This document shows positions 54,763 through 63,091 of a stretch of DNA of 64,000 nt, piece after piece; position 1 is the first letter of the stretch, and each line of letters opens with the position of its first letter. Under the pieces are notes generated by a model, which was given only the letters and a program-made list of their open reading frames with translations, searched no databases and was not told the origin of the DNA. The DNA is taken from the NCBI GenBank assembly GCA_902789245.1, contig CADAND010000012.1, positions 62,001 to 126,000 on the forward strand, given 5' to 3'. This stretch comes from an uncultured Bacteroidia bacterium. GTDB taxonomy: Bacteria > Bacteroidota > Bacteroidia > Bacteroidales > UBA932. The position numbers and the translations under genes are program-made.

Positions 54763-54770
54763 TATCTTTG
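54763..54770 (+). promoter_or_regulatory. -7 promoter element of the structured RNA-like element
   Basis: TATCTTTG, perfect TAnnTTTG, ends 8 nt before the closing stem of the element at 54779, within AT-rich DNA that holds no gene. Confidence 0.55.
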
Positions 54771-54776
54771 CAAAAC

Positions 54777-54878
54777 CAGGCCGCCCGTGCGCGGGCGTTG
54801 CAACGAAGCGGCAATTTGGTTTTTCGCGCTACCGCACGAAAAATAAATTGCCGCTGAGGAGGGGAAAGGCGGCCGGGA
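54777..54878 (+). ncRNA. Structured RNA-like element, copy A
   Basis: Closing stem GGCCGCC (54779-54785) pairs perfectly with GGCGGCC (54868-54874). Inside lie a conserved GGCGTTG (54794-54800), a long hairpin of GCGGCAATTT (54808-54817) with AAATTGCCGC (54845-54854) continued by TTTTTCG (54820-54826) with CGAAAAA (54837-54843), and GGGGAAA (54861-54867) just before the closing strand. A second copy at 62956 keeps the same layout with different but still complementary stem bases. A -7 promoter element lies just upstream and no terminator follows, so it may be a separate small RNA or a leader of the exporter operon. The gap 54658-54959 holds this element and two promoters, but no gene. Confidence 0.65.
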
Positions 54879-54902
54879 GAGATGAAAAAATTTGCAGCTG
54901 TA

Positions 54903-54932
54903 TTGCAAAATCAAAAAAGATATGTACCTTTG
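54903..54932 (+). promoter_or_regulatory. Promoter of the MacAB/TolC-type operon
   Basis: TTG (54903-54905), 19 bp, then TACCTTTG (54925-54932), a good -33/-7 pair, 27 nt before the ATG at 54960. Confidence 0.65.
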
Positions 54933-54959
54933 CAGTGTAATAGTTCAATAAGACACTAT

Positions 54960-55682
54960 ATGCTCATCGAACTCAAGAACGTCAACAAGACATACAACAA
55001 CGGCCAGCCGCTGCACGTGCTGAAGGGAATCAACCTGGGCATTGACAAGGGAGAATTCGTCTCCATCATGGGTGCCTCCGGCTCCGGCAAATCCACGCTG
55101 CTCAACATCCTGGGCATCCTGGACAACTACGACATGGGCGAGTACTACATCGACGGCCGCCTGATCAAAGGCCTCACCGAGCGCCAGGCCGCGGACTACC
55201 GCAACCATATGATCGGCTTCATCTTCCAGTCCTTCAACCTGATCGGCTTCAAGACCGCCGTCGAGAACGTGGAACTGCCCCTGTTCTACCAGGGTGTCCC
55301 GCGTGCCAGGCGCCACCAGATGGCGATGGAATACCTCGACCGCCTGGGCCTCGCCGACTGGGCGAAGCACTACCCGAACGAGATGTCCGGCGGCCAGAAG
55401 CAGCGCGTCGCCATCGCCCGTGCGCTGATCACCGACCCCAAGATCATCCTGGCCGACGAGCCCACGGGCGCGCTCGATTCCAAGACCTCCGAGGAGGTGA
55501 TGCAGCTGCTCGGCCAGCTGAACCGCGAAGCGGGGGTGACCATCATCGTGGTCACGCACGAAAGCGGCGTGGCCAACTGCACCGACAAGATCGTCCACAT
55601 CAAAGACGGCATCATCGGGCAGATCGAAGACAACCGCGAGCACCGCGCGTCGGTGTTCGGCACCAGCACCATCATGAAATGA
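54960..55682 (+). CDS. MacB-type ABC transporter ATPase
   Basis: 240 aa from the ATG at 54960 (MLIELKNVNKTY); an in-frame extension to 54882 crosses the promoter. Walker A is GASGSGKST, the signature MSGGQKQRVAIARAL and Walker B ILADEPTGALD, with VTHE for the switch His. This is the MacB/LolD/FtsE type with separate permeases. It energises the two FtsX-like permeases that follow (4-bp overlap). Confidence 0.93.
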   Translation: MLIELKNVNKTYNNGQPLHVLKGINLGIDKGEFVSIMGASGSGKSTLLNILGILDNYDMGEYYIDGRLIKGLTERQAADYRNHMIGFIFQSFNLIGFKTAVENVELPLFYQGVPRARRHQMAMEYLDRLGLADWAKHYPNEMSGGQKQRVAIARALITDPKIILADEPTGALDSKTSEEVMQLLGQLNREAGVTIIVVTHESGVANCTDKIVHIKDGIIGQIEDNREHRASVFGTSTIMK

Positions 55683-57004
55683 GAGACGTCCTTACCGAAA
55701 TCTGGGAAAGCATCCGGCGCAACAAGCTGCGCACCTGCCTCACCGGCTTCGCGGTGTCGTGGGGCATCTTCATGCTCATCGTGCTGCTGGGCGCCGGCAA
55801 CGGCCTGATGAACGCCTTCATGCGGGGCGGCGAGGATATCGCCACCAACACCATGCAGGTGGGCGGCGGCCGCACGTCCAAACCCTATGACGGCCTCAAG
55901 GAAGGCCGCCGCATCTGGCTGGACGAGCGCGACGTGCAACTGACCGGCAGCGAAGTCTTCGCGGACCACATCGATCAGGTCATCTCCTCCGTGAGCACGA
56001 GCGCCACGGTCAGCTACGGCAGAAAACACTTTTCCGGCAGCATCGAGGGCAACTTCCCCGCCCGCCAGGAGATGGACAAGATCGAGATCCTCTATGGCCG
56101 CTTCCTGAACGACAAAGATATCAAGGACAGCCGCAAGGTGGTCGTCCTGCCGGAAGACCGGGCGGAGACCCTGCTGGGCAACGAGGTCCGCGACTCGGGC
56201 GCCAGATTCCCCGGCGTGGCGCCGAGTGTCAGATCCGGCAAGCAGGTCAACGTCCAGGACATGCTCGGCAAGTACGTGCGCATCGGTGACTTCTCCTACC
56301 GGGTCGTGGGCATCGCCAAGGCCAACCAAGAATCCAATAGCAATACCGTCTATGCGCCCTACACGACCATCCGGACCATCTACGGGAAGGGTCAGGAGAT
56401 CGATGACATCACCTTCACCTTCCACGGACTGGACTCCGAGGCGGAGAATGAAGCCTTCGAGGAGCAGTTCCGCGCCACGATGAACGTGCGTCACCGCGCC
56501 GCTCCGGACGACCGGCGCGCCCTGTGGATCTGGAACCGCTTCACGCAGAACCTCCAGATGAACAGGGGCCGCAACCTCCTCAGCACGGCGCTCTGGGTCA
56601 TCGGCCTGTTGACGCTGCTGGGCGGCATCGTGGGCGTGTCCAACATCATGCTCATCACCGTCAAGGAGCGCACGCACGAATTCGGCATCCGCAAGGCCAT
56701 CGGCGCGAGCCCCTGGGGCATCATGAAACTGATCCTGGCGGAGAGCGTCACCATTACGGCCTTCTTCGGCTACGTCGGGATGCTGCTTGGCATGCTCGCC
56801 TGCATGGTCCTGGACAAGACGGTGGGCCAGTCCTCCGTGTCCATCATGGACGAGCAGATCGCCATGTTCGTCAACCCGACCGTGGGCCTGGACGTGGCTC
56901 TCGAGGCCACGCTCGTGCTCATCATCGCCGGCTCCCTGGCCGGTTTGTTCCCGGCCCGCAAGGCCTCCCGTGTCAGACCTATTGAAGCCCTCCGCGCAGA
57001 ATGA
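55679..57004 (+). CDS. MacB/FtsX-type ABC permease 1
   Basis: 441 aa. An N-terminal helix (LRTCLTGFAVSWGIFMLIVLLG), a large periplasmic MacB-PCD domain (about 45-300) and three C-terminal helices in the FtsX region (GGIVGVSNIMLITVKERTHEFGIRKAIGASP). Exports a substrate from the periplasm or inner membrane with the ATPase and the adaptor. Overlaps the ATPase and the next permease by 4 bp each. Confidence 0.9.
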   Translation: MRDVLTEIWESIRRNKLRTCLTGFAVSWGIFMLIVLLGAGNGLMNAFMRGGEDIATNTMQVGGGRTSKPYDGLKEGRRIWLDERDVQLTGSEVFADHIDQVISSVSTSATVSYGRKHFSGSIEGNFPARQEMDKIEILYGRFLNDKDIKDSRKVVVLPEDRAETLLGNEVRDSGARFPGVAPSVRSGKQVNVQDMLGKYVRIGDFSYRVVGIAKANQESNSNTVYAPYTTIRTIYGKGQEIDDITFTFHGLDSEAENEAFEEQFRATMNVRHRAAPDDRRALWIWNRFTQNLQMNRGRNLLSTALWVIGLLTLLGGIVGVSNIMLITVKERTHEFGIRKAIGASPWGIMKLILAESVTITAFFGYVGMLLGMLACMVLDKTVGQSSVSIMDEQIAMFVNPTVGLDVALEATLVLIIAGSLAGLFPARKASRVRPIEALRAE

Positions 57005-58242
57005 GATTCGATGTAGACAGTTTCCGGGAGATTGCGGATTCGCTGGTCCGCAACAAGAGCAGAAGTCTGCTCACCGGCTTTGGTGTGTTCTGGGGCGTGT
57101 TCATGCTCCTCTTCATGATGGGAGGCGGCGAAGGACTCAAGAAGTCGATCGAGTCCAACTTCGAAGGCTTCGCCACGAATACCTGCATCCTGGTCTCTTC
57201 GCAGACCAGCGAACCTTACAAGGGCTTCAAGGAAGGCCGCTACTGGAATTTGACCTATACGGACGTGGAGCGCCTGCGGCAGATGATGCCGAACATGGAG
57301 ACGGTCACGCCGACCATCGCCTCCTGGGGCGGGAGCGTCGTCCGCGGCACTTACACGGCCAGCGGCAGCGTCAAGGGCGTGCTGGCGGACTACAGCAAGA
57401 TCGAGGAGCCCAAGATCAAATACGGCCGCTACCTCAACGAGGCGGACATCCTGCAGGAGCGCAAGGTCTGCGTGATCGGCAAGCGTATCTACAACGACCT
57501 TTTCCCCGACGGCGGGGACCCCTGCGGGGAGTTCATCCAGGTCGGTCCGGTATTTTACCAGATCGTGGGCGTGGACTACAACAGCGGCAACATCAGCATC
57601 AACGGCCGTGCGGACCAGACCGTCAGCGTCCCGCTTCCGGTGGCGCAGAAGATCTACAACCGCGGCACGGTGGTGGACCTGATCTGCATGACGGGCAAGT
57701 CCGGCGTGCGCATGACCGACGAGGAGTCCCGCATGCGGGAAATCCTGGCCCGCCAGCACCAGTTCAACCCGAAGGACAAGGAAGCGCTCTTCATCATCAA
57801 CACCGAACAGATGTTCTCCCTGGTGGACAACCTGTTCACGGGCGTGAACTTCCTGATCATGCTGATCGGTCTGGGTACCATTCTCGCGGGCGTGATCGGC
57901 GTCAGCAACATCATGATGGTCACGGTCAAGGAGCGCACCACGGAAATCGGCATCCGCCGCGCCATCGGCGCCACGCCGCGCGACATCCTCTCCCAGATCA
58001 TCCTCGAGAGCATCTCCCTGACGCTCGTGGCCGGATCGTTCGGCATCGTGATTGCCGTACAGCTGCTGCGTCTGGTCGAGACGATTTCCCTCGCCTCCGG
58101 CAACACGGGAGGCTATCAGATAAGCTTCTGGACGGCCATCGTGGCCGCCCTGCTGCTGACCGCCCTGGGGGTGGTCGCGGGCCTGGCGCCGGCATCCCGC
58201 GCGATGGCCATCAAACCGGTGGATGCGATGAGAGACGAATAA
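57001..58242 (+). CDS. MacB/FtsX-type ABC permease 2
   Basis: 413 aa and paralogous to permease 1 (same layout, with GVIGVSNIMMVTVKERTTEIGIRRAIGATP), so the transporter is probably a heterodimer. One N-terminal helix, a periplasmic MacB-PCD domain and three C-terminal helices. The adaptor gene follows after 19 bp. Confidence 0.9.
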   Translation: MRFDVDSFREIADSLVRNKSRSLLTGFGVFWGVFMLLFMMGGGEGLKKSIESNFEGFATNTCILVSSQTSEPYKGFKEGRYWNLTYTDVERLRQMMPNMETVTPTIASWGGSVVRGTYTASGSVKGVLADYSKIEEPKIKYGRYLNEADILQERKVCVIGKRIYNDLFPDGGDPCGEFIQVGPVFYQIVGVDYNSGNISINGRADQTVSVPLPVAQKIYNRGTVVDLICMTGKSGVRMTDEESRMREILARQHQFNPKDKEALFIINTEQMFSLVDNLFTGVNFLIMLIGLGTILAGVIGVSNIMMVTVKERTTEIGIRRAIGATPRDILSQIILESISLTLVAGSFGIVIAVQLLRLVETISLASGNTGGYQISFWTAIVAALLLTALGVVAGLAPASRAMAIKPVDAMRDE

Positions 58243-58261
58243 TAAATAAAAAACCAAGGAT

Positions 58262-59368
58262 ATGAAACGCATTGTCAAGTACATCATTTTCGTGCTGATC
58301 GGCCTGATCTTCATCGGGACCTTCACCTTCCTGTTCAAGAACTCCCGGCCCGACAAGATCGAGTACCAGGAGCTGGAGGCCGTGCTCGGCGACATCCACC
58401 GGACGACCGTCGTGACCGGCAAGGTCGAGCCGCGCAACGAAGTCAACGTCAAGCCGCAGATCAACGGCATCATCGCCGAACTCTACAAGGAGGCCGGCCA
58501 GCAGGTCAAGGAGGGCGAAGTGATCGCCAAGCTCCGCGTGATCCCGGACATGAACTCCCTGAGCTCCGCCCAGTCCCGCGTGCGCCTGGCGGAGATCAAC
58601 GTCAAGCAGGCCAAGACCAACTACGATCGCGAGAAAGCCCTCTATGACAAGAAACTCGTCAGCGACGAGGAGTACGACCAGGTCCTCCAGGCCTACAACC
58701 AGGCCGTCGAGGAGCAGGCGGCCGCCCAGGAATCCCTGGAGGTGATCCGCGACGGCGTGTCCTCGCGCAACACCACCGGGAGCTCGACCCTGGTCCGCTC
58801 CACCATCACGGGCCTCATCCTCGACATCCCGGTCAAGGTGGGCAACTCCGTGATCCAGGCCAACACGATGAACGACGGTACGACCGTGGCCACCGTGGCC
58901 AACATGGCCGACCTCATCTTCGACGGCAACATCGACGAGACCGAGGTGGGCTCGCTCGTGGAGGGCATGCCGATGGTCATCAGCATCGGCGCCCTGCCCG
59001 ACTACAGCTCCGAGGCGGCCCTGGAGTACATCTCGCCGAAGGCGGTCGAGAACAACGGCGCCAACCAGTTCGAGATCAAGGCGGCCCTGAAGCCGGGTTC
59101 CGGCCACACGATCCGCTCCGGCTACAGCGCCAATGCGGAGATCGTGCTGGAGACGGCCAGCCAGGTGCTGACCATCCCGGAGAGCGCGCTGGAATTTGAC
59201 GGGGACGACACCTTCGTCTATCGCAAGAACGCCGAGGGCGGCTACGACCGCGTGCAGGTCCAGACCGGCCTGAGCGACGGCGTGGACATCGAAATCAAGA
59301 GCGGCCTGAACCAGGGCGACAAGGTCCGTGGCCCGAGAATCATCAAATCCGAAGAAAATGAGAACTAA
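58262..59368 (+). CDS. HlyD/MacA-type periplasmic adaptor
   Basis: 368 aa with an N-terminal membrane anchor (about 5-25), then a barrel-sandwich lipoyl domain split by a coiled coil (INVKQAKTNYDREKALYDKKLV, YNQAVEEQAAAQESLEVI) and RSTITGLILDIPVKVGNSV. It links the inner-membrane permeases to TolC. It overlaps the TolC-type gene by 11 bp. Confidence 0.9.
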   Translation: MKRIVKYIIFVLIGLIFIGTFTFLFKNSRPDKIEYQELEAVLGDIHRTTVVTGKVEPRNEVNVKPQINGIIAELYKEAGQQVKEGEVIAKLRVIPDMNSLSSAQSRVRLAEINVKQAKTNYDREKALYDKKLVSDEEYDQVLQAYNQAVEEQAAAQESLEVIRDGVSSRNTTGSSTLVRSTITGLILDIPVKVGNSVIQANTMNDGTTVATVANMADLIFDGNIDETEVGSLVEGMPMVISIGALPDYSSEAALEYISPKAVENNGANQFEIKAALKPGSGHTIRSGYSANAEIVLETASQVLTIPESALEFDGDDTFVYRKNAEGGYDRVQVQTGLSDGVDIEIKSGLNQGDKVRGPRIIKSEENEN

Positions 59369-60683
59369 GAGCATCTTTCTGGCGGCCGTCCTGCTGCTCT
59401 CAGGCGGCGCCGCCCGGGCGCAGCAGGCCCCGTGGAGCCTCACGGACTGCATCAGCTACGCGCTGGAGCACAACCTGACCGTGCAGCAGAGCGCCATCAA
59501 AGTGGAGCAGCAGGAAGTGGAACTCAGCACGGCGCAGGGCCGCCGTCTGCCGACCGTGAACGCCTCCGCGTCGGAGAACTTCTCCTTCGGCCGCGGCCTC
59601 ACGGCAGACAATACCTACTCCAATTCCAATACGACTTCGACCTCCTTCCAGCTGGGGGGCAGCATGCCCATCTTCCAGGGCTTCGATATCAACAACGGCA
59701 TCAAGCTCAGCAAGCTGAACCTTGCCGCCGCGACGGCCGATCTGGAGAAAGCCCGCGACGACATCCGCGTGGCCGTGGCGCAGGCTTATGTGCAGATCCT
59801 CTACAACCAGGAGCTGCTGCGCGTGGCCCACGAGCAGGCGGAGCATGATGCGCAACTGCTGGAGCAGGTGCAGGAGCGTCTGCGCGCCGGCAAGGTCAGC
59901 GACGCGGAAGTGTCCGCGCAGCAGGCCACCCTGGCGCAGAGCCGCCAGTCCGAGATCCAGGCCGAAGGCAATCTGCAGATCTCCCTGCTGGAGCTGACGC
60001 AGCTGCTGGAGCTCCCTTCGCCGGAGGGCTTCTCCATCGTCACGCCCGAAGTGGGCGACCCGTCAAAGGCGCTGCTGATGCGTCCGGAGGCCATCTATGA
60101 CGAGGCCGTTGCCGTCAAGCCGGCCATCGAGGCCGCGAAGCTCAACGTGGACGCCGCCGAGCTGAGCATCGCCCGCGCCAAGGGCGCCTACCTGCCGTCG
60201 CTGTCGCTCAGCGGTGGTCTCGGGACCAATTACTATACGAATTCCAAGATGTCGGCGCTCCCGTTCGGCGAGCAGGTCAAGAACAATTTCAGCCAGTACG
60301 TCGGCCTGTCGCTCAACATCCCCATCTTCCAGGGATTCTCCACCCGCAACCGCGTCCGTACGGCCCAGCTCAGCTACAAGGGCCAGCAGATCCAGCTGGA
60401 GAGCGTCAAGAAGGCGCTGTATAAGGAAATCCAGCAGGCTTACTACAACGCCGTCAGCGCCCAGGCGCGCTATGCGGGCAGCCGCGAGTCGGCCGCCAGC
60501 GCGCTCCAGCACTACGAGCTGACGGAGGAGAAATACAAGGTGGGGAAGGCCGGAGTGACTGACTACAACGACGCCCGCAACAACTGGCTGCGCGCCGAGT
60601 CGGAGCACATCCAGGCCCGTTTCCAGTGCCTCTACCAGACCAAACTGCTGGACTTCTACCGGGGGCAGGACTTGCAATTCTAA
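59358..60683 (+). CDS. TolC-family outer-membrane efflux protein
   Basis: 441 aa from the ATG at 59358, with a signal peptide (ending ARAQ, about residue 22). Two OEP repeats of long helices are seen, with LTDCISYALEHNLTV at the start of the first and VAQAYVQILYNQELLRVAHEQ, plus SLSGGLGTNYYTNS in the barrel. Forms the outer-membrane tunnel of the tripartite exporter and ends the operon. Confidence 0.92.
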   Translation: MRTKSIFLAAVLLLSGGAARAQQAPWSLTDCISYALEHNLTVQQSAIKVEQQEVELSTAQGRRLPTVNASASENFSFGRGLTADNTYSNSNTTSTSFQLGGSMPIFQGFDINNGIKLSKLNLAAATADLEKARDDIRVAVAQAYVQILYNQELLRVAHEQAEHDAQLLEQVQERLRAGKVSDAEVSAQQATLAQSRQSEIQAEGNLQISLLELTQLLELPSPEGFSIVTPEVGDPSKALLMRPEAIYDEAVAVKPAIEAAKLNVDAAELSIARAKGAYLPSLSLSGGLGTNYYTNSKMSALPFGEQVKNNFSQYVGLSLNIPIFQGFSTRNRVRTAQLSYKGQQIQLESVKKALYKEIQQAYYNAVSAQARYAGSRESAASALQHYELTEEKYKVGKAGVTDYNDARNNWLRAESEHIQARFQCLYQTKLLDFYRGQDLQF

Positions 60684-60691
60684 ATAATTGC

Positions 60692-60699
60692 TAAATTTG
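60692..60699 (+). promoter_or_regulatory. -7 promoter element for the beta-barrel gene, leaderless
   Basis: TAAATTTG, perfect TAnnTTTG, ends 4 nt before the ATG at 60704. Confidence 0.5.
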
Positions 60700-60703
60700 C
60701 ATT

Positions 60704-61438
60704 ATGAAAAAATTGATTCTAGCCATCGCAGCGCTTGCTTTTTCCTGCGCCGCTTTTGCCCAGGACCGCGAGATCGATCTCGAGGAGTGGGACAATTTCA
60801 ACAAGATTGAACTTTCGAAAGGTCGCACCCGCGTGGAGACCAACCTGACTTTCGCCTTCCCGATGTATTTCGGCTGGACGACCCTCACCAACATCAACTA
60901 CAAGGGCACCTGGTCGACGGGTTCCATGTCGAACTTCCTGAACTTCGACACGGGCAAGAACTTCGTCTACGGCCTGCAGATTTTGGGCATGGACATCCGC
61001 TACGGCGCTTTTGGAATCAACCTGGGCGCCCGCTGGACCTTCATGGACTTCACCTTCAGGGATTCCTACACCACGATGGTCCAGGCGGGCAACAGCTTCG
61101 TCCCGGCGGCCATCAACGTCACGGGCTACAACGGCGCCAAGTCCAAGATCCATGCTTCCTATTTCGGTATTCCGATGCGCTTGAGCCTCAATTTCGGCAA
61201 GGCTACGGTTTATGCCGGCGGCAGCGTCGAGTTCCTTACGAACGGCTACGCCAAGTACCGCGCGCCGAAGAGCAAGACCCAGATGAAGGGTCTCTTCAAC
61301 TCGTTCCGCGCCACGGTTGAGGGCGGCTTCTCCTACGGCAACCTCGGTATGTTCGTTCAGTACGGCCTCACGCCGCTCTTCCCCGCGGACCTGAGCGACG
61401 CCCGCACCCTGACCTTCGGCATCCTCCTCGGCCTGTAG
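60704..61438 (+). CDS. Outer-membrane beta-barrel protein
   Basis: 244 aa with a signal peptide (MKKLILAIAALAFSCAAFAQ). The body alternates polar and hydrophobic residues in short strands (TNLTFAFPMYFGWTTL, AFGINLGARWTFMDFTFRD, SLNFGKATVYAGGSVEFL) and ends in a hydrophobic GILLGL strand, as in outer-membrane barrels. No specific family or function can be assigned. It has its own promoter and is followed by the CYTH gene after one base. Confidence 0.72.
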   Translation: MKKLILAIAALAFSCAAFAQDREIDLEEWDNFNKIELSKGRTRVETNLTFAFPMYFGWTTLTNINYKGTWSTGSMSNFLNFDTGKNFVYGLQILGMDIRYGAFGINLGARWTFMDFTFRDSYTTMVQAGNSFVPAAINVTGYNGAKSKIHASYFGIPMRLSLNFGKATVYAGGSVEFLTNGYAKYRAPKSKTQMKGLFNSFRATVEGGFSYGNLGMFVQYGLTPLFPADLSDARTLTFGILLGL

Positions 61439-61439
61439 C

Positions 61440-61910
61440 ATGGCCTTTCAGGAGATAGAACGCAAATTCCTGGTCGCCGGAGACTTCCGCAAGGAGGCTT
61501 CCGGCGCCAGTCGTATTATCCAGGGCTTCCTGAGCTCCGCTCCGGGCCGCACGGTGCGTGTCCGGGTCCGTGGGGAGCAGGGGTTCCTGACCGTCAAGGG
61601 CCCGGCCCGGGGCCTGACGCGCTTTGAGTGGGAAAAAGAGATTCCCGCGGACGAAGCGAAGCAGCTGCTCGCCTTGTGCGAGCCGGGCGTCATCGACAAG
61701 ACGCGCTGGCTCGTCCCCGCCGCCGACGGGCACGTGTGGGAGGTGGACGAGTTCCATGGGGACAACGAGGGCCTGGTGGTCGCCGAGGTCGAGCTCGGGG
61801 CAGAAGACGAGCCCTTCGAGCGGCCCGCGTGGGTGGGCGCGGAAGTCACGGGCGACCGCCGCTACTACAACTCGATGCTGATAAAATGCCCGTACAGGGA
61901 TTGGAAATGA
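61440..61910 (+). CDS. CYTH-domain protein (triphosphate tunnel fold)
   Basis: 156 aa. The ExExK signature is intact in FQEIERKFLV (residues 5-9), and conserved basic and acidic strands follow (RVRVRGEQGFLTVKG, FEWEKEIP, WEVDEFHGDNEGLVVAEVEL). CYTH proteins hydrolyse tripolyphosphate, thiamine triphosphate or related substrates, and some are adenylate cyclases; bacterial short forms are usually triphosphatases. It overlaps an alternative galE start by 4 bp. Confidence 0.9.
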   Translation: MAFQEIERKFLVAGDFRKEASGASRIIQGFLSSAPGRTVRVRVRGEQGFLTVKGPARGLTRFEWEKEIPADEAKQLLALCEPGVIDKTRWLVPAADGHVWEVDEFHGDNEGLVVAEVELGAEDEPFERPAWVGAEVTGDRRYYNSMLIKCPYRDWK

Positions 61911-61924
61911 ATCGAAAACCAAAT

Positions 61925-62947
61925 ATGAGCAAGAAAACCGTTCTCGTGTCCGGCGGAGCCGGATTCATCGGCAGCCACGTGACCGTGGAGCTGACCCAGG
62001 CCGGCTATGACGTCGTCATCGCCGACAACTTCTCCAACTGCGATGAGACCAACTACAGGGGCGTCTGCGCCATCCTCGGCAAGGAGCTGCCCCTGATCCC
62101 GATGGATTTCTGCCAACGGAGCTCCGTCGAGGAGCTGTTCAGCAAGTATCCCATCGATGCGGTCATCCATTTCGCCGCCTTCAAGGCGGTGGGCGAGTCG
62201 GTCTCCGAGCCGCTCAAGTATTATCGCAACAACCTGGTGTCCTTCATGAACATCCTGGATGTCGCCCGCGAGAAGGGCTGCAACGTCCTTTTCTCTTCGT
62301 CTGCGACGGTCTATGGCCAGACGGACCAGCTCCCCGTGACGGAGCAGAGCCCGCGCCAGCCGGCGGAATCGCCCTACGGCAACACCAAGACGATGTGCGA
62401 GGACATCCTCCGCGACAGCGTGAAGGCCTATCCGGGCGTGCGTGGTATCGCGCTGCGTTATTTCAACCCCATCGGCGCCCACCCGTCCGCACTCATCGGC
62501 GAGCTGCCGCGCGGCGTCCCCAACAACCTGGTGCCGTTCATCACCCAGACCGCCATCGGCAAGCGTGAGTGCCTGTCGGTGTTCGGCAACGACTACCCGA
62601 CGCCTGACGGAACCTGCCTGCGCGACTTCATCGACATCGTCGATCTCGCGAAGGCGCACGTCTGCGCGGTCACGCGCATGTGCGAGGGGAAGATGAAGCA
62701 GGCGTACGAGATCTTCAACGTCGGCACCGGCCGTCCGCTCTCCGTGCTGGAGCTGATCACCGCCTTCGAGAAGGTCAACGGCGTCAAGCTGAACTGGAAA
62801 TACGCCCCGCGCCGCGCAGGCGACGTCGTGGCCATCTGGGCCGATCCGACCCTCGCCGAGCAGGAGCTCGGCTGGAAGGCGGAGCGCAGCATCGAGGACA
62901 CCCTCGCCGCCGCCTGGGCCTGGGAAAAGCGTCTGGCTGGCAAATAG
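61925..62947 (+). CDS. galE: UDP-glucose 4-epimerase
   Basis: 340 aa from the ATG at 61925; the in-frame ATG at 61907 is possible and would overlap the CYTH stop. NAD-binding GGAGFIGSHVTVEL, the catalytic Ser-Tyr-Lys region SSSATVYGQ and SPYGNTKTMCE, and RYFNPIGAHPSALIGE, typical of GalE. Interconverts UDP-glucose and UDP-galactose for glycan synthesis. Confidence 0.93.
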   Translation: MSKKTVLVSGGAGFIGSHVTVELTQAGYDVVIADNFSNCDETNYRGVCAILGKELPLIPMDFCQRSSVEELFSKYPIDAVIHFAAFKAVGESVSEPLKYYRNNLVSFMNILDVAREKGCNVLFSSSATVYGQTDQLPVTEQSPRQPAESPYGNTKTMCEDILRDSVKAYPGVRGIALRYFNPIGAHPSALIGELPRGVPNNLVPFITQTAIGKRECLSVFGNDYPTPDGTCLRDFIDIVDLAKAHVCAVTRMCEGKMKQAYEIFNVGTGRPLSVLELITAFEKVNGVKLNWKYAPRRAGDVVAIWADPTLAEQELGWKAERSIEDTLAAAWAWEKRLAGK

Positions 62948-62955
62948 CTCTTGCC

Positions 62956-63061
62956 ATTCGCCGGTTTCCCCCGCGGGCGGCCAGAAATTATTTTTCGTGC
63001 AGTTGCTCGAAAAACCAATTTCTGCTCCGCCCTCCACAACGCCAGCGCGCGACCGGCGAAT
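62956..63061 (-). ncRNA. Structured RNA-like element, copy B
   Basis: In the orientation of copy A this copy is on the minus strand. Closing stem ATTCGCCGGT (62956-62965) pairs perfectly with ACCGGCGAAT (63052-63061). The central hairpin is CAGAAATT (62982-62989) with AATTTCTG (63017-63024), continued by TTTTTCG (62991-62997) with CGAAAAA (63008-63014). CAACGCC (63037-63043, GGCGTTG on the minus strand) and the TTTCCCC segment (GGGGAAA on the minus strand) match copy A in place and sequence. No promoter is evident next to this copy. Confidence 0.6.
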
Positions 63062-63063
63062 TC

Positions 63064-63090
63064 CTGTCATTCTGAGCGAAGCGAAGAATC
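63064..63090 (+). repeat. Short dispersed repeat (CATTCTGAGCGAAGCG type)
   Basis: The sequence CATTCTGAGCGAAGCG and the following AAGAATC form a short near-palindromic unit that I recognise as a widely dispersed intergenic repeat in bacterial genomes, often translated as HSERSEES in over-extended genes. It lies between copy B and the phosphodiesterase start. Its function is unknown, and I could not check its copy number. Confidence 0.6.
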
Positions 63091-63091
63091 T

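Noticed and set aside
54777-54878. Integron attC site or insertion-sequence end for the structured element
   Set aside because: No GTTRRRY-type core, integrase, transposase or target duplication is visible near any copy; the closing stem and internal motifs fit a structured RNA better, but mobility is not excluded.
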